From Sphaerimonospora sp050942215 (GTDB lineage Bacteria > Actinomycetota > Actinomycetes > Streptosporangiales > Streptosporangiaceae), in assembly GCF_050942215.1 (NCBI RefSeq), contig NZ_CP192056.1, positions 1,488,001 to 1,552,000 of the forward strand: a stretch of DNA of 64,000 nucleotides, written 5' to 3'. Made by a program: the position numbers and the translations under genes. The notes beneath the pieces were generated by a model. That model did no database searches, was not told where the DNA came from, and was given only the letters and a program-made list of their open reading frames with translations. Position 1 is the stretch's first letter. Every line of letters begins with the position of its first letter. This document shows, one piece after another, positions 16,828 through 25,247 of the stretch.

Positions 16828-17958
16828 ATGGCCGCAACTCCCTCCCGCCTGGGCTGGCTGGACGCCCTGAGGGGCCCCGCCGCCCTGGCCGTGGCACTGC
16901 ACCACTCCGCCTGGACGTTCATCCCGGGGGTCTGGGGCGCCGTGGACGGCAGGATCGACGTCGGCACGTGGGGCGTCTTCGTGTTCTTCATGGTGAGCGG
17001 CTACATCATTCCCGCCTCCCTGGAACGCCGCGGTGACGTCCGTGCCTTCTGGATCGGCCGGGCCTTCCGCCTGCTGCCGCTGCTGCTCACCGCCATCGTG
17101 CTGGCGCTCCTGCTGGGGTGCCTCGGCGTGTTCGATCTCCATCCCGGTCTGGGTCTGCGGCCCGTGCCCGTCGTCGTCCTCGGCAACGTGACGATGCTGC
17201 AGGAACTGCTCGGCGTGCCCGCCGTCGTCAACGTGATGTGGACCCTGTCGTACGAAATGGCCTTCTACCTGCTGACGGTCGGGCTGTTCGCGGTACGGCA
17301 GGCGCGGCGGTCGGCCGCCGTCGCGGTGGCTCTGGCCCTGGCGGCTGTGCCGCTCGGGATCCTGCTGCCCAAGGCGCTCATCAGCGGGCGAGCCGATCTG
17401 CTCGCCGTGCTCCTGGGCGGTGCGACACTCGTGGCGATCGTCGTGACCGCGTGGGCGAGCGGACTGAAGCGCAGGGTCGCCGCGTTGAGCGGCGGCGTCC
17501 TCGCCCTGGTGCTGGTCGTCCTGGGCAGCCGGATCGGCGCCTGGCAGGGATTGATCATCTTGGCCGTCATGTTCGCCGGCACGGCCGTCCACCGCGCGGA
17601 GCAGGGGACGATCCGGTGGCGTACCGCCATCGGCGTCGTGCTGACGGTGCTGGCCTGCGGGATCTTCGCCAAGGACGATCCCGGTTGGGCGCCCGCGCTC
17701 CTGCTCGCCGTCGCGTTCTTCTTCGCGGCCTTCGCACTGCGGCACCGGCGGTTCCCCCCGGTGGTCACCCACCTCGGAGTGATCAGCTTCTCGCTCTATC
17801 TGCTCCACCCGCTCCTGCTGCGGCCGAGCCCGAATCTCCCGCTGTTCTTCCTCGTTCTGGTGCCGCTCGGCCTTCTCACCTACCACCTCATCGAGGCTCC
17901 CGCCCAGCGCCTCGGCCGGCGGGCGGCGGCCAGGGCGCGGACCCCGCTCTCCACATGA
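16828..17958 (+). CDS. Acyltransferase 3 family membrane protein (OafA/YrhL-like)
   Basis: A 376-residue polytopic protein with about ten helices. The first segment carries the family signature LDALRGPAALAVALHHSAW, whose His is catalytic in O-acetyltransferases, and GVFVFFMVSGYIIPASL plus the Arg-rich FWIGRAFRLLPLL loop follow. These enzymes move acyl groups from cytoplasmic CoA donors to surface polysaccharides or secondary metabolites. The ATG at 16828 is the first that begins just before the family start; the upstream in-frame ATG at 16762 would add a non-homologous tail. The gene stands alone after the XRE/DUF397 pair. The substrate is unknown. Confidence 0.85.
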   Translation: MAATPSRLGWLDALRGPAALAVALHHSAWTFIPGVWGAVDGRIDVGTWGVFVFFMVSGYIIPASLERRGDVRAFWIGRAFRLLPLLLTAIVLALLLGCLGVFDLHPGLGLRPVPVVVLGNVTMLQELLGVPAVVNVMWTLSYEMAFYLLTVGLFAVRQARRSAAVAVALALAAVPLGILLPKALISGRADLLAVLLGGATLVAIVVTAWASGLKRRVAALSGGVLALVLVVLGSRIGAWQGLIILAVMFAGTAVHRAEQGTIRWRTAIGVVLTVLACGIFAKDDPGWAPALLLAVAFFFAAFALRHRRFPPVVTHLGVISFSLYLLHPLLLRPSPNLPLFFLVLVPLGLLTYHLIEAPAQRLGRRAAARARTPLST

Positions 17959-18061
17959 CCCTCTGTGGATAAGCGTCTCTGTCCACAGAACGGAGTTCGG
18001 CCGGCATTCGCCGGATGCGATCGGCGCAGTCTGGGACCTCCAAGCGTTCCGAGGAGGATCC

Positions 18062-18946
18062 GTGAAGATCACATATCCGGTGCCGGCCGAGACCACGACC
18101 GTTTTCGTCGTCGTGACCGAACGCACCCCGACAGAGCTGTCCTCGATCGTGCCGTGGCGGATGGGGCGGCCGCACCGGCGGGCGGCGATGGAGGTGCTCG
18201 GCACGCCACGGCTCGAACTGGACGCGTTCCGGGCCGCGCGGTCGCCGTGGCGGCGGATGGACCTCGACGGTGACGAGATACGCGGACAGGTGCGCAGGGC
18301 CCGCCACCACATCGTGGTGTCGAGCACCGCCCCCGTGACCGCCCAGCCGGAGGCGGCACAGATAGCCCGGGCGGCAGCGCGCGGGGTCGCCGAGGCCTAC
18401 CACGGGACGATCGTCGACCCGCTCACCCGCACCGTCTTAACCCACTGCCCGGAATGCCCCGGGGAGCGGCAGGAGTTCCGGCTCGGCGACGACTGGCTGG
18501 GCTGGGCGTCGGAGACCGGCGAGCCCGCCGCCTGCCCGCCGGGTGACCCGGCCGCCGCCGGGCTCTGCTCGTGTCCGGGGGTGAGGAGCCGGGGTCTGCG
18601 CCGGTTCGGTTTGCCAGAGATCATGCTGGACGGCGCCGCGTGCGCGCACGGCCTCTGCGCGGTCGACATCCTGCTCGCCGTGGCCGATCGGCTGCTGACC
18701 GGCCACCTCGACTGGGTCACGGGTCATCCGGACGCCTCGTCCCGGACGATCGGCGAGCACCTGCGGATCGGCGAGGCGGATTTCGCGGTGTTCTCCGGCA
18801 GCCCCGACCTCGATGGCGAGCCCTTCCGCGTACGGCTCACGCGAGACGCCGCCGACCGGTCCTGCCTGCGCGTCGGCCCGCCGGACGGCTTCGGCGGCGC
18901 GGTCGCCGACCGGCCCTGCCGTACCGCCGGCCTCCTGGCCGCATGA
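18062..18946 (+). CDS. Hypothetical protein with Cys-rich centre
   Basis: A 294-residue soluble protein I do not recognise. The first half has a mixed alpha/beta pattern (VFVVVTERTPTELSSIVPW, ARHHIVVSSTAPVTAQPEA, AAARGVAEAYHGTIVDPLT). The middle holds clustered cysteines: HCPEC, PAACPPGDPAAAGLCSCPG and GAACAHGLCAVD, which could bind metal or form disulfides. The C-terminal part (EHLRIGEADFAVFSGSPD) looks globular. No signal peptide or membrane helix is seen. The GTG at 18062 follows GAGGAGGATCC. The stop is one base from the stop of a converging operon. Function unknown. Confidence 0.65.
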   Translation: MKITYPVPAETTTVFVVVTERTPTELSSIVPWRMGRPHRRAAMEVLGTPRLELDAFRAARSPWRRMDLDGDEIRGQVRRARHHIVVSSTAPVTAQPEAAQIARAAARGVAEAYHGTIVDPLTRTVLTHCPECPGERQEFRLGDDWLGWASETGEPAACPPGDPAAAGLCSCPGVRSRGLRRFGLPEIMLDGAACAHGLCAVDILLAVADRLLTGHLDWVTGHPDASSRTIGEHLRIGEADFAVFSGSPDLDGEPFRVRLTRDAADRSCLRVGPPDGFGGAVADRPCRTAGLLAA

Positions 18947-18947
18947 A

Positions 18948-19622
18948 CTACGCCCGGCGTCGCCTCCCACGCGCGGGGTCACGGGAGGCCGCCCACAGGA
19001 CCGCCACTCCCAGACCGAGCAGCAGGCCCCAGCGGATGTGTGCGGACGCCAGGTCCTGGGACCGCAGGGTGAACAGGGCGAGCGGTCCTGGCAGCGCGAA
19101 GATCCCCAGAAAGCCTGCGGCGACGGCTGTGGACACCACCGTCCCTGGCTCGCTCTGGCCGTACCGCCGTGCCGCCAGGGCGGCCGTCGACAGCCCCGCG
19201 GTGAGCAGCGCGGCGAACTCCAGACTCGACCAGAGCAGCCACACGGCGGGGATCCACGGTGCCATGACGAGAAGGGAGATACCCCAGACCGGGACCGCCC
19301 AGGCGAGGGTCAGCCACATCCGGAAGATCGTCCGGGCGCGGAGCGTCGTGGGAGACGACGCTACGATCTCGGCCGCCGCGTCGTCCAGCGCGAAGACGCC
19401 GCCCAGGGTCAGCAGGACCGCGATGGCACGCAGGGACCAGACCCCGGTTTTCCACGAGGTGTCGTCGTCCCACGGCCAGGCGAGCAGCACCGTCACGACG
19501 GCCGTGACCAGCGCCGCGGGCTGCCACCGGGTCAGCCGCCCGCTCATTCCGGCCAGCTGCCGGAACTGTGCCCGTCGGGGCCCGTGGGAAGCGGCCGAGA
19601 TCGGGATCGAGGAGGTGCTCAT
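18948..19622 (-). CDS. ABC-2 type exporter membrane subunit (second)
   Basis: A 224-residue polytopic protein with about six helices, for example ALVTAVVTVLLAWPW, AIAVLLTLGGVFALDDAAAE, WAVPVWGISLLVMAPWIPAV and WGLLLGLGVAVLWAA. It is the last gene of the sigma/anti-sigma/ABC operon; its ATG overlaps the preceding stop by 4 nt (ATGA). The FALDDAAAEIVASSPTTLRAR loop resembles ABC-2 permeases, in which a cytoplasmic loop contacts the ATPase. With the 276-residue upstream subunit it would form the transmembrane pore. Converges on an unknown plus-strand gene with a one-base gap. Confidence 0.7.
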   Translation of the reverse strand: MSTSSIPISAASHGPRRAQFRQLAGMSGRLTRWQPAALVTAVVTVLLAWPWDDDTSWKTGVWSLRAIAVLLTLGGVFALDDAAAEIVASSPTTLRARTIFRMWLTLAWAVPVWGISLLVMAPWIPAVWLLWSSLEFAALLTAGLSTAALAARRYGQSEPGTVVSTAVAAGFLGIFALPGPLALFTLRSQDLASAHIRWGLLLGLGVAVLWAASRDPARGRRRRA

Positions 19623-20449
19623 GGGATAGTCAGCGTCCCCGCGACGGCGGAGACGACCACGGCCGCCGCCCCGACGGTCAGCCACAGCGACCGGCGGGAG
19701 GGCCGGGCCAGCATCGCCAGGGCGGCGGCTCCCAGGCACATGCCGAGCAGGTAGACCGCGTGCCAGCCCGCGGATCCGGGTCTGAACCCCATGGGCGCGA
19801 GGAAGGGCTCGGGCCCCCAGAGCGCGAAGTCGACATAGAAGCCCAGCAGGTAGAGGGGGCCGGCTTCCTCGCCGGGTGCCGCGCCGGCCGTGTCCAGGTG
19901 CTGGTTCACCCGGATCAACGCGACCATGACGAGCAGCGGCGCGCCCGGCCACGGCAGCCACCTGGCCACCGCGATCCCGAGCAGGCAGGCACCGAGCAGG
20001 TTGAGCGGCCCGCCCGCCAGCTCCGCGATCGTCGGATATCGCTCCAGCCGGTTGTCCGTCACCAGGTAGAGACCCAGCAGGGCCGCCTGGCCCAGGACAC
20101 CCGCGAGGAACGGGGCGAAGGCGGCCAGGCACAGTCCGCCCGCCCGGTCGGCCCAGCCCCGGGGGAGCACCCTCAGGAGCTCCTCCGTACCGGCGCGGCG
20201 CGAGGCCGAGGCGACCAGATTCGCCGCGAAGAAGAGCGGCACTCCCCAGAACATGGTCATGGGTGAGGTGAGCGCGGTGAACGCCGGCCGGGGACCGTCC
20301 CATCCGGTGGTCGCGACGTTGAGGATCCACAGCGCCGTGCCGAGCAGGCTCAGCGGATGGCACAGCAGCCGGCGGCTTTCGTTCAGCGCGAGCGTCGGCA
20401 GGATGCGCGGGCGGGCACCGCCGCGGACGAGAGACGTGAGGTCGTTCAT
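19619..20449 (-). CDS. ABC-2 type exporter membrane subunit (first)
   Basis: A 276-residue polytopic protein with about six helices (LSLLGTALWILNVATTGW, MFWGVPLFFAANLVASASR, LAAFAPFLAGVLGQAALLGL, LGMCLGAAALAMLAR). The ASRRAGTEELLRVLPRGWADR cytoplasmic loop is characteristic of ABC-2 permeases that remodel or export lipids or peptides. ATG at 20449 overlaps the ATPase stop by 4 nt; the stop overlaps the next start by 4 nt. The cargo is unknown; the sigma/anti-sigma genes upstream suggest envelope-stress-linked export. Confidence 0.72.
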   Translation of the reverse strand: MNDLTSLVRGGARPRILPTLALNESRRLLCHPLSLLGTALWILNVATTGWDGPRPAFTALTSPMTMFWGVPLFFAANLVASASRRAGTEELLRVLPRGWADRAGGLCLAAFAPFLAGVLGQAALLGLYLVTDNRLERYPTIAELAGGPLNLLGACLLGIAVARWLPWPGAPLLVMVALIRVNQHLDTAGAAPGEEAGPLYLLGFYVDFALWGPEPFLAPMGFRPGSAGWHAVYLLGMCLGAAALAMLARPSRRSLWLTVGAAAVVVSAVAGTLTIP

Positions 20450-21288
20450 CGTGTCGCCTCTTCCGGCAGGCCGCCGAGCAGCAGCAGGTAGCCGTCCTCG
20501 ATGGTCGGCTCCACCAGGCGGCTTCCGCCCGGCGCGTCGCCGAGGTTGCGGAAGAGGCCGTCGCCGGTGCGCCACGAGAGCATCCCGGCCTTCTGGTCCG
20601 ACAGCCAGGTGTGGCCCTCGGCGAGGGCGCGCAGCTCGGCCGGAGTCCCCTCGAACGCCTGACGGCCGCTCTTGAGCACGACCACCCTGGCGCACAGCGC
20701 CGCCACGTCCTCGGTCTGATGGGTCGAGAGGATCACGGTACGGTCCTCGCCGATCCGGGAGATCAGCTCTCTGAACCGGAGCCGCTGCTCGGGGTCGAGA
20801 CCGACCGTCGGCTCGTCCAGAAGCACCAGCGCGGGCTCGCCGAGCAGGGCCTGCGCGATGCCCACCCGTCGCCGCATCCCGCCCGACAGGGTGCGGATCT
20901 TCTTGTGGCTCACGTCCGAGAGGCCGACCTCGGCCAGGACGCGGCGGACTTCGTCATGCCTCGCCCGCCGGTCCACCATCTCCTTCAGGATCGCCACGTA
21001 ATCGACGAATTCGAAGACCGTGAACGCACGGTGGTAGCCGGTCTCCTGAGGGAGGTAGCCGAGTCTGCGCCGGATCGCCGCCGGTTCCCTGGCGGGGTCC
21101 GTGCCGAGGAGCCGGATCGTCCCCCCGTCGGGGGCCAGCGCGGTCGCCAGCAGACGGATCAGCGTGGTCTTCCCCGCGCCGTTAGGGCCGAGCAGACCGG
21201 TCACGCCCCGGCCCGCGCTGAACGACAGACCGTCCAGCACACGGCTCCGGCCGTAGATCTTCGTCAGGTCATCGACGACGACGTTCAT
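20446..21288 (-). CDS. ABC transporter ATP-binding protein (ABC-2 exporter)
   Basis: A 280-residue ATPase. Walker A is LLGPNGAGKTTLI (about residue 34), the Q-loop lies in LGYLPQETGYHRAFTVFEFV, the signature is LSGGMRRRVGIAQALL and Walker B is LVLLDEPTVGLDP, followed by the H-loop STHQTEDVAAL. The C-terminal tail of about 60 residues (EGHTWLSDQKAGMLSWRTG) resembles bacitracin/lantibiotic-type exporters. It energises the two downstream membrane subunits. ATG at 21288 overlaps the anti-sigma gene stop (ATGA), so stoichiometric translation with the regulator gene is likely. Confidence 0.92.
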   Translation of the reverse strand: MNVVVDDLTKIYGRSRVLDGLSFSAGRGVTGLLGPNGAGKTTLIRLLATALAPDGGTIRLLGTDPAREPAAIRRRLGYLPQETGYHRAFTVFEFVDYVAILKEMVDRRARHDEVRRVLAEVGLSDVSHKKIRTLSGGMRRRVGIAQALLGEPALVLLDEPTVGLDPEQRLRFRELISRIGEDRTVILSTHQTEDVAALCARVVVLKSGRQAFEGTPAELRALAEGHTWLSDQKAGMLSWRTGDGLFRNLGDAPGGSRLVEPTIEDGYLLLLGGLPEEATR

Positions 21289-22181
21289 GAGAACTCCCTG
21301 CGCCCCAAGAACAGGAGCACTCCGGAAACGACAGTGGTGATCAGGTAGGCGAGCTGTTCGGCGCCGCCGAACATCGCCAGGCTCGGCGCGTGCAGGTTCG
21401 TCAGGACGACCCCGGTCAGCCAGAGCGCGGACACCCCGGCGGCGGCCTGCACCGGCTCGAACCATCGGGACAGCAGAAGCGACAGGGAGGTGAGCGCGAG
21501 CGCGGGCAGCAGCCAGCCGACCACCGCCCAGGTCTGCCCCAGGAAGGCGACCCCGACGACGAGCGCGGGCACCACCGAGGTGATCAGCACGGCCGCCGCC
21601 CGCAGCAGCGTCACCCTGAACGCGGAGTACGGCGCCACCAGCCCGATCTCGTACGCAGGGTCGGCGCCCCGGCCGAAGGCCAGGCCCACCCCGAGGACCG
21701 GCACGATCGGCGCCAGGGCGAGGAACCCGATCATGCCCCACTTCGTCGTCTCCCCGGCGGCGAGCGCCGCGAAGAACAGCGCCAGTGAGGCGCCCGCCAG
21801 CCATGGCAGCCGGAGTGATTGCGCGGCGGCCAGCAGGCGGGCGACGTGATGGCGTACGCCGACCAGGCGGAGCAGCCGTTCGAACGGCCCGGGCGCGGGC
21901 GTGTCGACGATGTCGACGACCTCGGACCAGATCCGGTCGAGCCGGGTCTGGGGTACCCGAGGCGCGAGCAGCTCCCGGCAACTCGCGCATGCCGGCAGAT
22001 GTGCCTCGACGGACGCGGCCGTGGTCGAGGAGAGGCGGCCTTCGGCGTACGCCACCGCGAGGCCGTCGTCCATATGCCAGCCCGACAGCCGGCCCGGGTG
22101 CCCGTCCGTGCGCGTGTCCCTGTTCGTGCCCGTGTGCGCGTCCCTGTTCGCGTCCCCGGGCCGGTTGGTGCGCTGGTTCAT
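21285..22181 (-). CDS. Zinc-finger anti-sigma protein fused to a six-helix membrane domain
   Basis: A 298-residue protein with two parts. Residues about 35-90 form a ZAS-type anti-sigma domain (YAEGRLSS, then HLPACASCRELL, giving the H-x3-C-x2-C zinc signature). The remaining about 170 residues hold six hydrophobic helices (LPWLAGASLALFFAALAAGE to LITTVVSGVLLFLGRR), more than the single helix of ordinary anti-sigma factors and like an ABC permease. It would hold the upstream ECF sigma factor at the membrane and sense the state of the ABC exporter encoded downstream. The first 30 residues are a Thr/Asn/Arg/Asp-rich repeat (TGTNRDTRTDG). ATG overlaps the sigma stop by 4 nt; the stop overlaps the ATPase start by 4 nt. 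Confidence 0.78.
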   Translation of the reverse strand: MNQRTNRPGDANRDAHTGTNRDTRTDGHPGRLSGWHMDDGLAVAYAEGRLSSTTAASVEAHLPACASCRELLAPRVPQTRLDRIWSEVVDIVDTPAPGPFERLLRLVGVRHHVARLLAAAQSLRLPWLAGASLALFFAALAAGETTKWGMIGFLALAPIVPVLGVGLAFGRGADPAYEIGLVAPYSAFRVTLLRAAAVLITSVVPALVVGVAFLGQTWAVVGWLLPALALTSLSLLLSRWFEPVQAAAGVSALWLTGVVLTNLHAPSLAMFGGAEQLAYLITTVVSGVLLFLGRREFS

Positions 22182-22705
22182 GCCAGTTCCTCCCTCAGCA
22201 GGGACTTGGCGCGCATTATGCGCGTCTTCACGGTTCCCACGGGGATGCCGAGCAGCTTCCCCGCCTCCCGGGTGGTGAGGCCGTCCAGGATGGTCGCCTG
22301 GACCACGGCCCGCAGTTCCGGCGAGAGCGTGTCCAGCGCTCTGCCCAGCTCGCCGTACTCGATCCCGAGCAGCACCTGGTCCTCGGCGGACACCACGGTC
22401 GGCTCCAGGGTCGGGGACATGACGTGGGGCTTCTTGCGCAGCAGGTCCAGCAGCCGGCGGACGCCGATGCCCCAGATCCAGGCGGCCACCTCGCCTCGGC
22501 CGGTCCACGTGCGCGCGGTGCGCCAGATCGCCACGAAGGTGTCCTGCACCGCCTCGTCCACGACGGCCTGATCCGCGCATCGCCGGGTGAGCCGGATGAC
22601 CAACCACGGCGCGTGCCGGGCATAGATCACTTCCAGGGCACGCCGGTCGCCGTCCGCGATCGCACGTAGCAATCGCGGGTCATCCCATTTTTCGTGTTCG
22701 TCCAT
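22178..22705 (-). CDS. ECF-type RNA polymerase sigma factor
   Basis: A 175-residue sigma-70 family protein. Region 2 is ALEVIYARHAPWLVIRLTRR through VDEAVQDTFVAIWRTA (about residues 20-70) and region 4 is LSPELRAVVQATILDGLT followed by the helix-turn-helix EAGKLLGIPVGTVKTRIMRA (about 118-168). It directs RNA polymerase to its own regulon, probably including this operon. The ATG at 22705 follows CAGGAGTG; the upstream open frame is Arg-rich and unlikely to be coded. It is the first gene of a five-gene unit whose genes all overlap by 4 nt, with an anti-sigma partner immediately downstream. Confidence 0.92.
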   Translation of the reverse strand: MDEHEKWDDPRLLRAIADGDRRALEVIYARHAPWLVIRLTRRCADQAVVDEAVQDTFVAIWRTARTWTGRGEVAAWIWGIGVRRLLDLLRKKPHVMSPTLEPTVVSAEDQVLLGIEYGELGRALDTLSPELRAVVQATILDGLTTREAGKLLGIPVGTVKTRIMRAKSLLREELA

Positions 22706-22845
22706 CACTCCTGCCCGGCGGCCGGGTCTCGACAGTCTCTCGGTCACTTGTCGCGCCGGCATCTGCGAGCGGTTCACGCCGGCTCGTGAGCGTAGCCTCC
22801 GCGGCCGAATGAACCTGAAACGGGCGAGAGGCCGACAAGTGGGAC

Positions 22846-23820
22846 ATGATGCGCAAATTTGTGCTCCTGATCGGGTCGGCCGTACTCTGCGCGGCCGTCG
22901 CCTGTTCGACCTCCCGGCCGCTCGACGCACCGCCCGGCGCCGGAAAGGTACTGATCGATGCCGACATGGGAGAGCTCAACGACGATGCCCAGGCACTGTT
23001 CCTGCTGGCCGCCGCCGATGTCGAGATCCTCGGTCTCACCACGGTCGGCGGCAACACCTGGCCGGAGGAGGGCACCGCGCACGCACTGCGGCAGCTCGAA
23101 CTGATCGGCAGGGCGAGCGTTCCCGTGGTGACCGGTGACACCGCCATGCCCGTGCTCCGGCAGGAGGACAGGTCCGGCTACCGGGGCGCGCTGGACCGGC
23201 CACGGCCGAGTTCGCACCGCTCGCTGCCCACCCCGCCGTACGGCGGATACGCCGCGACCGAGCCCGCCGCGGGACGCGCGTCGGACTTCATCGCCGAACA
23301 GGTGCGGCGGCATCCCGGCGAGGTGTCGTTCTTCATGCTCGGCCCGGCCACCAACCTGGCCCGAGCCGTACGCGACCATCCGGACATCGTGCCCCTGATC
23401 CGTGAGGTGGTCATCCTCGGCGACGACGCGGAAAGCGAGGAGTTCAACCGGTGGTTCGACCCCGACGCCTCACAGGTGGTCTTCGACGCGCCCTTCCCGC
23501 GCAGGCTGGTCGTTCCGCTTGAGGTGGCGGACCCGCTCGTCATGGACCGGGAGGCCTACGAACGGGTGGTCGCGGCCGGGGACACTCCGGTCACCCGGCT
23601 TTTCGAGGCGGTGGAGGGACCGCGGTTCGCGGCCGAGCCGGACCATCGGGTGTTCGTCTGGGACGCGGTGGCCGCCGCGGTCTTCCTCCGCCCCGAGATC
23701 GCCACGGACGCCGACGGCCTGACCGTGCGCGCCGTGGACCACGACCGGTTCTGGGACGTCTACGCCGAACTGCTCACTCGGCCAGGTGGTCGTCCGGCGA
23801 GGAGCGGGCGATCTCGCTGA
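22846..23820 (+). CDS. Nucleoside hydrolase-like lipoprotein
   Basis: A 324-residue exported protein. The signal peptide ends with a lipobox (AAVACS, Cys about residue 20), so it is predicted to be anchored outside the membrane. The domain is inosine/uridine-preferring nucleoside hydrolase: DADMGELNDDAQALF holds the metal-binding Asp cluster, GLTTVGGNTWPEEGT, MLGPATNLARAV and a C-terminal VFVWDAVAAAVF where the family usually has His-Asp. It would cleave N-glycosidic bonds of nucleosides in the wall zone, perhaps for salvage. The 3' end overlaps the converging MocR gene by 47 nt. The substitution at the C-terminal motif means activity is uncertain. Start could be 22846 or the adjacent ATG at 22849. 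Confidence 0.82.
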   Translation: MMRKFVLLIGSAVLCAAVACSTSRPLDAPPGAGKVLIDADMGELNDDAQALFLLAAADVEILGLTTVGGNTWPEEGTAHALRQLELIGRASVPVVTGDTAMPVLRQEDRSGYRGALDRPRPSSHRSLPTPPYGGYAATEPAAGRASDFIAEQVRRHPGEVSFFMLGPATNLARAVRDHPDIVPLIREVVILGDDAESEEFNRWFDPDASQVVFDAPFPRRLVVPLEVADPLVMDREAYERVVAAGDTPVTRLFEAVEGPRFAAEPDHRVFVWDAVAAAVFLRPEIATDADGLTVRAVDHDRFWDVYAELLTRPGGRPARSGRSR

Positions 23821-25111
23821 GAACGGCCAGCGCGTGCGCCAACGTCTCGGCCGGGGGAGACGCGAGGCCGAGACGGACGGCGTTCGGGGCCCGGTGGTCG
23901 CCGACCGCGAAGGCGGCCGCGGGAGTCACCGCGATGCCGTGCCGTGCGGCCGCGGCCACGAACGTGTCGGCCCGCCACGGCGGCGGGAGCTCCCACCAGC
24001 AGTAGTAGGAACGCGGGTCGCCGTGCACCGAGAACTCGCCCAGGTGGCGTGCGGCGATCTCTTGCCGGGTGGCGGCGTCTCGCCGCTTGCCGCGGGACAC
24101 CGACTCTGTGACTCCGTCGATCGACCATCGCGTGGCCGCCTCCAGTGCGAACCGCATCGGCGTCCAGCCTCCGGAGTGCAGCGCCGCGGTGACGCCGACC
24201 GTCAGCGTCTCGGGAACGACGGCGAATCCGACGGTCAGACCGGGCGCGAGCCGTTTGGAGAGGCTGTCGACGACGATCGTGTGCTCCGGCACCCAGGCGG
24301 CGAGCGGAGGCAGGTCGTCGCGGAGGAACGACCAGACCGTGTCCTCGATCGCATAAACGCCCAGCCGGGCGAGTACGCCCGCGAGCTCGGCCCGCCGTTC
24401 GACGGGCATGCTGAGTGACAGCGGGTTGTGCAGCGTCGGCTGAAGATAGATCGCCTTCAGCGGAGCCTTGCGCGCGGCGGACGTCACCGCGTCGGGGACC
24501 AGCCCGGCCTCATCGACGGCCAGGGGGACGAGGGTGACCCCGAGCCGGCCGGCGATCGACTTGAGTACCGGATAGGTGAGCTCCTCGACGCCCAGCCGTG
24601 CGCCTGGGGGGACCAGCGCGGCGACGGCGGCCGCGATCGCCTGACGGCCGTTGCCGGCGAAGAGCACCGGCGCCGGGTCCGGCCGCCAGCCTCCGCGTGC
24701 GACCAGGTCGACGACGACGTCGCGGGCGAGTGGAGTCCCCGCCGCGCCGATCGGCCGCATGGACGACAGCAGGACGTCCGGTCGCAGCAGCGGTCTCATG
24801 GCGTCACCGAGCAGACCCGCCTGCCCGGACACGACGGGATGGTTGAGTTCGAGATCGATCCTGCTGCCGCTGGGCTCGGCGAGCGCGGGCGCGGGGTGCC
24901 GGGCCGAGGCCCGCACGAAGGTGCCGCGGCCGACTTCGCCGACCGTCAGGCCGCGGCGATTCAGCTCCTTGTACACACGGGCGGCGGTCGAGGCCGCGAT
25001 GCCGTGCCGCCGGGCGAAGTCCCGCTGGGGAGGCAGCCGGTCGCCCGGTCGCAGCCGGCCGGCGGCGATCTGCGCGGCCACCTCGTCGGCGATCTGCCGG
25101 TAGCTCTCCAT
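23774..25111 (-). CDS. MocR/GntR-type transcriptional regulator with aminotransferase fold
   Basis: A 445-residue regulator. Residues 1-70 are a GntR winged helix (QIADEVAAQIAAGRLRPGDR, PPQRDFARRHGIAASTAARV, GEVGRGTFVRA). Residues from about 90 form a type I aminotransferase fold with LQPTLHNPLSLSM and the PLP-binding Lys in DSLSKRLAPGLTVGF. In this family the cofactor domain senses an amine or amino acid and controls a neighbouring gene. The ATG at 25111 is chosen because GAGGAG (25119-25124) is 7 nt away; the alternative ATG at 25117 abuts the same site with no spacer. It diverges from a LysE-type exporter across a perfect palindrome at 25160-25186, so it most probably regulates that exporter and itself. 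Confidence 0.85.
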   Translation of the reverse strand: MESYRQIADEVAAQIAAGRLRPGDRLPPQRDFARRHGIAASTAARVYKELNRRGLTVGEVGRGTFVRASARHPAPALAEPSGSRIDLELNHPVVSGQAGLLGDAMRPLLRPDVLLSSMRPIGAAGTPLARDVVVDLVARGGWRPDPAPVLFAGNGRQAIAAAVAALVPPGARLGVEELTYPVLKSIAGRLGVTLVPLAVDEAGLVPDAVTSAARKAPLKAIYLQPTLHNPLSLSMPVERRAELAGVLARLGVYAIEDTVWSFLRDDLPPLAAWVPEHTIVVDSLSKRLAPGLTVGFAVVPETLTVGVTAALHSGGWTPMRFALEAATRWSIDGVTESVSRGKRRDAATRQEIAARHLGEFSVHGDPRSYYCWWELPPPWRADTFVAAAARHGIAVTPAAAFAVGDHRAPNAVRLGLASPPAETLAHALAVLSEIARSSPDDHLAE

Positions 25112-25152
25112 CGACATCTCCTCGGTAGCCGCGAAAGCAATCCAAACACAGA

Positions 25153-25186
25153 ATTGCACCGAGTGCAATATTGAATATTGCACTCG
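25153..25186. promoter_or_regulatory. Perfect 27-nt palindromic operator plus overlapping half-site between MocR and LysE genes
   Basis: Arms CGAGTGCAATATT (25160-25172) and AATATTGCACTCG (25174-25186) are perfect reverse complements around one G. An overlapping dyad ATTGCAC-CGA-GTGCAAT spans 25153-25169. Together they present three ATTGCAC half-sites (one shared), a combination of direct and inverted repeats typical of MocR operators. The AT-rich core may include promoter elements for both divergent genes. Confidence 0.72.
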
Positions 25187-25247
25187 AATGGGCTCGAAGA
25201 ATACGCTGAGGAAATCGTGGGGCGCGTCGCGGAAGGGGACGACGTCG

